DNA of 5,799 bases from Clostridia bacterium. Lineage in GTDB: Bacteria > Bacillota_A > Clostridia > Oscillospirales > QAKW01. Position 1 is the first letter of the stretch, and each line of letters opens with the position of its first letter. The stretch covers positions 1 to 5,799 of the forward strand of contig JAFQKO010000128.1 in NCBI GenBank assembly GCA_017396865.1. Reading direction: 5' to 3'. Of this stretch, positions 1 through 4,416 are shown piece by piece. The position numbers and the translations under genes were made by a program. The notes below the pieces were generated by a model. It saw nothing but the letters and a program-made list of their open reading frames with translations. It was not told where the DNA came from and searched no databases.

Positions 1-213
1 GAGGATATTACCTTTCGGAATATTGAGATCCGCAACGGAGAGGAAGCCCTTTTCCCCTCGGTTGTCATCTGCCGTGATCCCGGAGAAAAGGAGACCGCCG
101 AGCTGCCGCACATCTCAGGCATAACCTTTGAGAACGTTACCCTCGGCGGCAGACCGATCTCCGCCGCCGATCTTCGCATCGAAGGCGACGTGCAAAACCT
201 GCTGATCCGATAA
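1..213 (+). CDS. C-terminal fragment of a probable right-handed beta-helix protein (GH28/pectate-lyase-like)
   Basis: Frame 1 is open from the window edge to a TAA stop and gives the last 70 residues of a protein whose start lies outside the window. The segment has short alternating rungs such as ITFRNIEIRNG and ISGITFENVTLGG. These rungs, with their repeated N-[IV]-x-[IV] pattern, are typical of parallel beta-helix proteins, including family 28 glycoside hydrolases and related polysaccharide-active enzymes. It ends in a strand-like IEGDVQNLLIR. No catalytic residues fall in this fragment, so neither the reaction nor the substrate can be read. The next gene starts 24 bases after the stop with no terminator between, so both probably share a transcript. 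The coding call is firm. The beta-helix assignment is likely, and the GH28 label is tentative. Confidence 0.6.
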   Translation, partial: EDITFRNIEIRNGEEALFPSVVICRDPGEKETAELPHISGITFENVTLGGRPISAADLRIEGDVQNLLIR

Positions 214-237
214 ATTAAAGATAAAGAAGATGAACTT

Positions 238-1536
238 ATGAACCTCATTAAAGAAGCAAAATCTCTACAAGCAGAGGCGGTGGCTCTGCGCCGCACGCTG
301 CACCAATATCCCGAATGGAGCTTCGGGGAATTTCGCACCGCTTCGCTGATCGTTCAGCGGCTGCGGGAGCTGGGCTACACCGTTTTAACGGGGCGGGCAG
401 TTTGCGACCCCGCCGCCATTCCCTGCCTGCCCTCCGAGGCGCAGACCGAGCAATGGGCGAACCGCGCCATCGAGGAGGGGGCCGACCCCGATCTGGTTGC
501 CCAAATGAAGGGCGGGCTGACGGGTGTGGTTGGCATCCTGAAGGGCGAAAAGCCCGGCAAGACGGTGGCCTTCCGCTTCGACATCGACTGCAATGCCATC
601 GAGGAATCCGCAGACACCGCTCACCGACCCGCCGCCGAGGGCTTTGCCTCCCGCCACGAGCGGTCGATGCATGCCTGCGGCCACGACGGACACACCGCCA
701 TCGGGCTGACGCTGGCCAAGCTGCTTGCCGCCCGCCGCGACACCCTTTGCGGCACGGTCAAACTGATCTTCCAGCCCGCCGAGGAGGGGGTTCGGGGCGC
801 CAAGGCGATGGTGGCCGCAGGGGTGGTGGACGACGTGGACTGCTTTTTCAGCGGGCACATCGGCATCAACCAAACCCAAAGCCATACCCTCGCCGCCTCG
901 GTAGGCAACTTTTTGGCGGTGCGCAAATATGAAGCCATCTTCATCGGCAGAAGCAGCCACGCAGGCCTTGCCCCCCAAGAGGGCAGAAACGCTCTGCTGG
1001 CCGCCGCCCATGCCACCCTTGCCTTACATTCCATTCCCCGCCATGCCGACGGCAGTTCCCGCATCAACGTTGGCATCTTCAACAGCGGCGGGAGCATCAA
1101 TGCCGTGCCCGATCGGGCGCGGATCGCCTTTGAGACCCGCGGCGAGACCAGCGAGATCAATGCCTTTCTCGGGGGCGAGGCGGAGCGGATCCTTCGCGCC
1201 GCGGCCGACCTGCAGGGGGTGGACGTAACCTTACGCATCATGGGGGAGGCCGACTCCTTTGAGCCCGACCCCGCCCTGGCAGAGGAGGTTGCCGCGCTGG
1301 CGGAAAGCCTCGGGATCTACACCGCGGTGGATCGCTATCAGCCGATGGTTGCCAGCGAGGACTGCACCGCCTTTTTGCGGCGGGTGACCGAGCGGGGCGG
1401 CAAGGCCGCCTACCTGATGTTCGGCGCCAAGCTAGCCGCTGTGCACCACAACCCGCAATTTGATTTCGACGAATCGGTACTTTGGGAGACCGTTGCCCTG
1501 CTGGCCGCCCTGACGGAGAACTATACAACGCTATGA
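238..1536 (+). CDS. abgA: AbgA-like M20D-family amidohydrolase (p-aminobenzoyl-glutamate hydrolase subunit A-like)
   Basis: A 432-residue cytoplasmic metallohydrolase with no signal peptide, close to the length of E. coli AbgA (about 436). From memory it resembles AbgA along its whole length, including the early HQYPEWSFGEFRTA, MHACGHDGHTA, LIFQPAEEG, GHIG, the SEDCT stretch and the closing VHHNPQFDFDE. The expected two-metal site is complete: Cys147 and His149 in CGHDGH, Glu182-Glu183 in PAEEG (catalytic base, then metal ligand), His207, and a His at 403/404. The lid/dimerisation domain lies at roughly residues 225-340. In E. coli, AbgA works with AbgB to release p-aminobenzoate and glutamate from folate breakdown products. 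No abgB or abgT is seen here, so the substrate could be another N-acyl amino acid. The Shine-Dalgarno is weak (AAGAAG about 9 bases upstream). The start is supported by the family-like N-terminus. The stop overlaps the next start (ATGA). Family is secure; exact substrate is not. Confidence 0.88.
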   Translation: MNLIKEAKSLQAEAVALRRTLHQYPEWSFGEFRTASLIVQRLRELGYTVLTGRAVCDPAAIPCLPSEAQTEQWANRAIEEGADPDLVAQMKGGLTGVVGILKGEKPGKTVAFRFDIDCNAIEESADTAHRPAAEGFASRHERSMHACGHDGHTAIGLTLAKLLAARRDTLCGTVKLIFQPAEEGVRGAKAMVAAGVVDDVDCFFSGHIGINQTQSHTLAASVGNFLAVRKYEAIFIGRSSHAGLAPQEGRNALLAAAHATLALHSIPRHADGSSRINVGIFNSGGSINAVPDRARIAFETRGETSEINAFLGGEAERILRAAADLQGVDVTLRIMGEADSFEPDPALAEEVAALAESLGIYTAVDRYQPMVASEDCTAFLRRVTERGGKAAYLMFGAKLAAVHHNPQFDFDESVLWETVALLAALTENYTTL

Positions 1537-2417
1537 GAAACAAGACCTTACCCACCGTTTTCATTCTGCTCGCCGCCGCTCTTTGGGGCTGTATGGGGCT
1601 GTTCGTTCGCTATTTCAACGGCATCGGGATCGAGGCGATGGACATCGCCCTTTTGCGGGTGCTGACCGCATCGGTTTTTCTGCCGATGGCCATCGGGCTT
1701 TATCAGCCGACCGCCTTCAAGATCAAAACGCGCCATCTTTGGTGCTTTCTCGGCACGGGCATCCTCTCCCTTTCGATGTTTACCTTTTGCTATTTCAAGA
1801 CCATCGAGATGACCGACCTTTCCATCGCGGCGGTGCTGCTCTATACCGCGCCGGTGATGGTGGTTTTGATGTCGGCGGTATTTTTTAAAGAAAAGCTTAC
1901 CTGGATGAAGGGGCTTGCCTGCCTGCTGGCCTTTATCGGCTGTGTTTTGGTGAGCGATCTGCAGGGCAGCTCTCTGCCGCCCTTGGCGCTGCTGACCGGC
2001 CTGCTTTCGGGCCTCGGCTATGCGCTGTACAGCATCTTCAGCCGCTTCGCCATGAACCGCGGCTACCGCTCCCTCACCATCGTTGTTTACACCTTTTGGT
2101 TTTCCCTTTTGGGGATCCTGCCCTTTTCCCATCCTATCGCCACCTTTGAAAAGATCGCCGCCGCAGGTTGGATCGGCTGGCTGATGTTGGTCGGCATGGG
2201 CATCCTCACCGCTGTTTTGCCCTACCTGTTCTATACCCTCGGCCTGGAAAAGACCGAGGCGGGCAAGGCCTCGGTGATGGCCTCGCTGGAGCCGGTGGTT
2301 GCCACCGTGGCGGGGCTGATCGCCTTCGGCGAGGTGCCGAGCCTTTGGGCGGCGGGCGGTATTATTCTCGTTTTGCTCGGAGTTGTTTTGCTGAATGTTC
2401 GATTTAAAAAACTGTAA
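1533..2417 (+). CDS. EamA-domain (DMT superfamily) permease, ten predicted membrane helices
   Basis: A 294-residue integral membrane protein made of two EamA repeats of about five helices each, the usual size and layout for drug/metabolite transporters. The first repeat spans about residues 7-140 and closes with the hallmark YTAPVMVVLMSAVFFKEKLT (104-123). The second spans about 150-288 with the matching SLEPVVATVAGLIAFGEVPS (251-270). The early TM1 motif AALWG is also typical. The ATG chosen overlaps the preceding stop as ATGA and has GGAG 14 bases upstream. A longer version from position 1482 would add 17 polar residues and overlap abgA by 55 bases, so it was not used. The family exports or imports small metabolites such as amino acids, nucleosides or riboflavin. 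Specificity cannot be read from sequence. Its coupling to the amidohydrolase suggests the permease handles that enzyme's substrate or product (inference). Confidence 0.9.
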   Translation: MRNKTLPTVFILLAAALWGCMGLFVRYFNGIGIEAMDIALLRVLTASVFLPMAIGLYQPTAFKIKTRHLWCFLGTGILSLSMFTFCYFKTIEMTDLSIAAVLLYTAPVMVVLMSAVFFKEKLTWMKGLACLLAFIGCVLVSDLQGSSLPPLALLTGLLSGLGYALYSIFSRFAMNRGYRSLTIVVYTFWFSLLGILPFSHPIATFEKIAAAGWIGWLMLVGMGILTAVLPYLFYTLGLEKTEAGKASVMASLEPVVATVAGLIAFGEVPSLWAAGGIILVLLGVVLLNVRFKKL

Positions 2418-3279
2418 CCTCTGCCCCCGCCGTTGCGGAGTCGACCGCACCGTGCAGACGGGACGGTGCAAAAGCGGGGCGGACATGAAGATCGCCCGCG
2501 CCGCCCTCCACTTTTGGGAGGAGCCGCCCCTTTCGGGGACCCGCGGCTCGGGCACGGTGTTTTTCAGCGGCTGCAATTTGGGCTGCATCTACTGCCAGAA
2601 TCGGCAGATCAGCCGCGGCGATGTCGGCCGCCCCGTTTCCCCCGCAGCACTGGCTGAAGTTTTTTCCGCTCTGCAACAGGAAGGGGCCCATAATATCAAC
2701 TTGGTGACCCCTACCCATTTTATGCCGCCCATTGCGGAATCGGTTGCTTTGTACCGCGCCGCAGGCGGCAAGCTGCCCATCGTTTATAATACGAGCGGCT
2801 ACGAACTGCCCGAGGCGATCGAAGCGCTCCGCGGCACGGTGGACATCTATCTGACCGATCTGAAATATGCCGACGGCGACACCGCCGCGCGGTACAGCTT
2901 TGCCGCCGATTATCCGCAGGTGGCCAAGGCGGCGCTGAAAGCGATGGTCGAGACCGTCGGCGCGCCCTGCTTTGATGCGGACGGCATGCTGCAGGCGGGG
3001 GTGATCGTTCGGCTGTTGGTATTGCCCTATGCGGAGCACGAGGCGATGATGAACCTCAAATGGCTCAAGGAGCAATTCGGCGATCAAATCATCATCAGCC
3101 TGATGAATCAATATACCCCCGTGGGGGAGGATTTGCCCGCCGCGTTGCGGCAACCGCTGGCGGCGGCCGCCTACCAAACGGTGGTGGACTATGCCCGCAC
3201 CTTAAACTTTAAAACCACCTATATTCAGGAAGGAGAAACGGCAAAGGAAAGCTTTATCCCGCCGTTCGAAACGAAATGA
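2395..3279 (+). CDS. PflX-type radical SAM protein (COG1313, pyruvate formate-lyase-activating-enzyme-like)
   Basis: A 294-residue cytoplasmic iron-sulfur protein. The radical SAM CxxxCxxC motif is intact at Cys60, Cys64 and Cys67 (SGCNLGCIYCQN), so a 4Fe-4S cluster and reductive cleavage of S-adenosylmethionine are expected. In front is a second cysteine group, Cys7, Cys10, Cys14 and Cys25 (CNLCPRRCG...GRC), characteristic of the PflX group and a likely second metal or cluster site. Other group signatures are EEPPLSGTRGSG, NINLVTPTH (about 100-108), YNTSGYE (131-137) and DIYLTDLKYAD (150-160). The family resembles enzymes that activate glycyl-radical enzymes, but its own target is not established, and no glycyl-radical enzyme is in this window. 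The ATG lies 23 bases inside the upstream permease gene with GGAG 12 bases before it. The gene ends in an ATGA overlap with the next. Family call is strong; function unknown. Confidence 0.9.
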   Translation: MFDLKNCNLCPRRCGVDRTVQTGRCKSGADMKIARAALHFWEEPPLSGTRGSGTVFFSGCNLGCIYCQNRQISRGDVGRPVSPAALAEVFSALQQEGAHNINLVTPTHFMPPIAESVALYRAAGGKLPIVYNTSGYELPEAIEALRGTVDIYLTDLKYADGDTAARYSFAADYPQVAKAALKAMVETVGAPCFDADGMLQAGVIVRLLVLPYAEHEAMMNLKWLKEQFGDQIIISLMNQYTPVGEDLPAALRQPLAAAAYQTVVDYARTLNFKTTYIQEGETAKESFIPPFETK

Positions 3280-4058
3280 AACTACTTTGCTTGGGGGACG
3301 TGGTCTCCGCCGTCGGTGTGGCGGCGGTGGAAAAGACTCTGCCCGCGCTCAAACAAAAATACCGCCCCGATGCCATCCTCATCAACGGGGAAAACAGCGC
3401 CGTCGGCAACGGCATCGATCGCCGCGCGACGGAGGCACTTTTTGCAATGGGTGCCGACGTCATCACCGGCGGCAACCATTCCTTTCAGCGCAAGGGCGCC
3501 GAGGAGCTGCACGAGGAGACCGAATGCCTGCTCCGCCCCGCCAACTGGTGCGGCGACCCCTTCGGCAGAGGGGAATGCAGGCTGGATATGGGGCGATATA
3601 CCCTGCGGGTGATCTCTCTGCAGGGCAGCCTCTTTATGAATAAATGCGAAAACCCCTTTACCTATCTGGAGGCGCTGCTCAAGGAGCGCGACCCGCGGGA
3701 GCTGATCGTTGTGGACTTCCATGCCGAGGCCACCGCTGAAAAGCAAGCCCTCGCCCGCCGCTTCGACGGCGAGATCGCCCTCCTCTTCGGCAGCCACACC
3801 CACGTGCAGACCAACGATGCCCAAATTTTGCCCAAGGGCACCGGCTACCTGACCGATATCGGAATGTGCGGCTCGCAGAACAGCATCCTCGGCAAGGGGC
3901 TTGCGCCTTGCATCCATAATTTCATCGACCCGGAAAATCGCATGAAGATCACCGACGGCGAGCCGCCCTGCATCGTCAACGGCCTGCTGGCCGAGCTGGA
4001 CGAGCAGAGCAAAAAATGCCGAGCGATCACCCTGATAAATCTGCGGGAAATTGATTGA
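3276..4058 (+). CDS. ymdB: YmdB-family metallophosphoesterase (2',3'-cyclic-nucleotide 2'-phosphodiesterase type, TIGR00282)
   Basis: A 260-residue cytoplasmic phosphodiesterase, near the 264 residues of Bacillus subtilis YmdB. All binuclear metal-site motifs are present: GDVV with Asp8, INGEN with Glu39 and Asn40, GGNH with Asn67 and His68, VDFHAEAT with His149, and GSHTHVQT with His174 and His176. These match the B. subtilis ligands with a one-residue shift after the middle. The LRPAN, LPKGTGYLTDIGM and ILG stretches are also family hallmarks. In B. subtilis this protein hydrolyses cyclic nucleotides and affects the choice between biofilm and motility. There it sits next to rny; here it follows a PflX-type gene. 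The start overlaps the previous stop as ATGA and has no clear Shine-Dalgarno of its own, so it probably depends on translational coupling. Its TGA stop lies inside the -35 box of the tRNA promoter. The unrelated E. coli macrodomain protein shares the name. Confidence 0.92.
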   Translation: MKLLCLGDVVSAVGVAAVEKTLPALKQKYRPDAILINGENSAVGNGIDRRATEALFAMGADVITGGNHSFQRKGAEELHEETECLLRPANWCGDPFGRGECRLDMGRYTLRVISLQGSLFMNKCENPFTYLEALLKERDPRELIVVDFHAEATAEKQALARRFDGEIALLFGSHTHVQTNDAQILPKGTGYLTDIGMCGSQNSILGKGLAPCIHNFIDPENRMKITDGEPPCIVNGLLAELDEQSKKCRAITLINLREID

Positions 4059-4083
4059 CAAAACGGCAAAGCCGTGTTAAAAT
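4055..4083 (+). promoter_or_regulatory. Strong sigma-A-type promoter for tRNA-Leu
   Basis: A perfect -35 box TTGACA (4055-4060) is separated by exactly 17 bases from TAAAAT (4078-4083), one base off the -10 consensus. Transcription should begin near 4090, giving a leader of only about 8 bases before the tRNA. The -35 box overlaps the TGA stop of the ymdB-like gene, so the tRNA has its own promoter at the very end of the upstream operon. It may also receive readthrough from that operon. Confidence 0.85.
4063..4075. repeat. Short inverted repeat inside the promoter spacer
   Basis: ACGGC-AAA-GCCGT is a perfect 5-base inverted repeat that sits between the -35 and -10 boxes of the tRNA promoter. 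In RNA from the upstream operon it could form a small hairpin right after the ymdB-like stop codon, but no run of T follows, so it is a poor terminator. It could equally be a protein binding site or chance. The sequence does not decide between these. Confidence 0.4.
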
Positions 4084-4097
4084 ACAGTTTGTCACAC

Positions 4098-4185
4098 GCC
4101 GGTGTGGCGGAACTGGCAGACGCCCGGGACTTAAAATCCCGTGGGTGAATAACCCGTACCGGTTCGATCCCGGTCACCGGCACCA
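4098..4185 (+). tRNA. tRNA-Leu (anticodon UAA), CCA encoded
   Basis: A complete 88-base class II tRNA. The acceptor stem GCCGGTG (4098-4104) pairs perfectly with CACCGGC (4175-4181), followed by discriminator A and an encoded CCA (4183-4185). The anticodon stem CGGGA/TCCCG (4125-4129 and 4137-4141) closes the loop CTTAAAA, which puts TAA at 4132-4134. The long variable arm GGGT-GAATA-ACCC (4143-4155) and discriminator A73 are leucine identity features. The T arm is ACCGG-TTCGATC-CCGGT (4158-4174). It reads UUA, and UUG by wobble. It is transcribed from its own promoter and closed by the terminator that begins at the final A. Confidence 0.97.
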
Positions 4186-4243
4186 AAAAAGGCACTCCTT
4201 TCGGAGTGCCTTTTTTGATGCCGATGACCCTTGGGATTGAACC
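4161..4243. repeat. Imperfect inverted repeat: tRNA 3' end mirrored across the terminator
   Basis: The left arm is the tRNA-Leu T loop, the 3' acceptor strand, CCA and the first half of the terminator. The right arm is its diverged reverse complement. Bases 4172-4198 pair with 4203-4229 at 25 of 27 positions; the mismatches are 4177/4224 and 4183/4218. After an extra CTT at 4230-4232, bases 4161-4171 pair with 4233-4243 at 10 of 11 positions. Read on the minus strand, the right arm gives GGTTCAATCCC, then a TCATCGGCATCA end resembling the tRNA's TCACCGGCACCA. I see no matching 5' half, so this is not an intact minus-strand tRNA. Alignment was done by eye. Confidence 0.75.
4185..4216 (+). terminator. 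Rho-independent terminator of tRNA-Leu (bidirectional shape)
   Basis: A perfect 8-bp stem GGCACTCC (4191-4198) and GGAGTGCC (4203-4210) encloses a TTTC loop, followed by six T (4211-4216). Six A (4185-4190) precede the stem, so it could also stop transcription from the opposite strand. The first A of this run is also the last base of the encoded CCA, so there is no spacer between tRNA and terminator. Confidence 0.93.
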
Positions 4244-4311
4244 GCGCCCACTTTTCAGCAACATCTTTCAGCCGAGCGCACTCCTTTCGGAGTGCCTTTT
4301 TTGATGCCGAT
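4192..4311 (+). repeat. 34-base direct repeat containing the terminator (two copies, 86 bases apart)
   Basis: Bases 4192-4225 and 4278-4311 are identical over 34 positions. Each copy carries most of the terminator stem, the TTTC loop, the six-T run and a following GATGCCGAT. Flanks differ: the first copy follows AAAAAAG and the second follows GAGC. The 52 bases between (4226-4277) hold no gene I can recognise apart from the rest of the mirrored tRNA end. Confidence 0.9.
4278..4302 (+). terminator. Second, duplicated Rho-independent terminator
   Basis: GCACTCC (4278-4284) pairs with GGAGTGC (4289-4295) over 7 bp around a TTTC loop, followed by C and six T (4297-4302). It lacks the A run upstream, so it should act only on + strand transcripts. 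It lies about 34 bases before the next promoter and would insulate the downstream gene from readthrough. Confidence 0.85.
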
Positions 4312-4335
4312 ATTTCACATCTCCTTCATCAACCA

Positions 4336-4364
4336 TTGCAATTCGCCGCAAAGCATAGTATAAT
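4336..4364 (+). promoter_or_regulatory. Sigma-A-type promoter for the deacetylase gene
   Basis: TTGCAA (4336-4341) and a perfect TATAAT (4359-4364) are spaced by 17 bases. The predicted start of transcription is near 4371, giving an untranslated leader of about 45 bases before the GTG start. No riboswitch-like or attenuator structure is evident in that short leader. Confidence 0.85.
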
Positions 4365-4401
4365 GGAATCAATCGACAGGATTCTTTAATAATCGACACA
4401 C

Positions 4402-4409
4402 GGGAGGAG
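4402..4409 (+). promoter_or_regulatory. Strong ribosome binding site fixing the GTG start at 4417
   Basis: GGGAGGAG lies 7 bases before a GTG codon. It is the best Shine-Dalgarno in the window and decides the start of the deacetylase-like gene. The next in-frame ATG (4771) lies 118 codons further on and would remove the membrane anchor and stalk. Confidence 0.88.
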
Positions 4410-4416
4410 CATAACG

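Noticed and set aside
385..1241. Long minus-strand open frames within the amidohydrolase gene
   Set aside because: They are low-complexity shadows of a GC-rich gene whose + strand product has an intact metal site. They have no recognisable domains or start signals.
1482..1532. A 17-codon upstream extension of the permease
   Set aside because: The added residues are polar and lie wholly inside the amidohydrolase gene. The ATG at 1533 gives the standard permease N-terminus and a typical ATGA overlap.
1548..2588. A 346-codon minus-strand open frame across the permease gene
   Set aside because: The translation is rich in Gln, His, Arg and Gly without domain structure, as expected for the antisense of a hydrophobic membrane protein gene.
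3845..4264. A 139-codon minus-strand open frame crossing the tRNA gene
   Set aside because: It reads the antisense of tRNA-Leu and gives the familiar artefact peptide with TGIEPVR and PRDFKSRASASSATPA. It also runs through the ymdB-like gene and the terminator, with no supporting start signals.
4217..4311. An intact minus-strand tRNA gene sharing the terminator
   Set aside because: The T-loop-like GGTTCAATCCC and a CCA-like end are present. However, there is no 5' acceptor strand GCCGATG on that strand, the T stem does not pair well, and no anticodon arm could be found. It is reported only as a mirrored fragment.
4363..4389. A short ATG reading frame (ATGGAATCAATCG...) at the promoter
   Set aside because: It begins inside the -10 box, upstream of the expected transcription start, has no ribosome binding site, and stops after eight codons.
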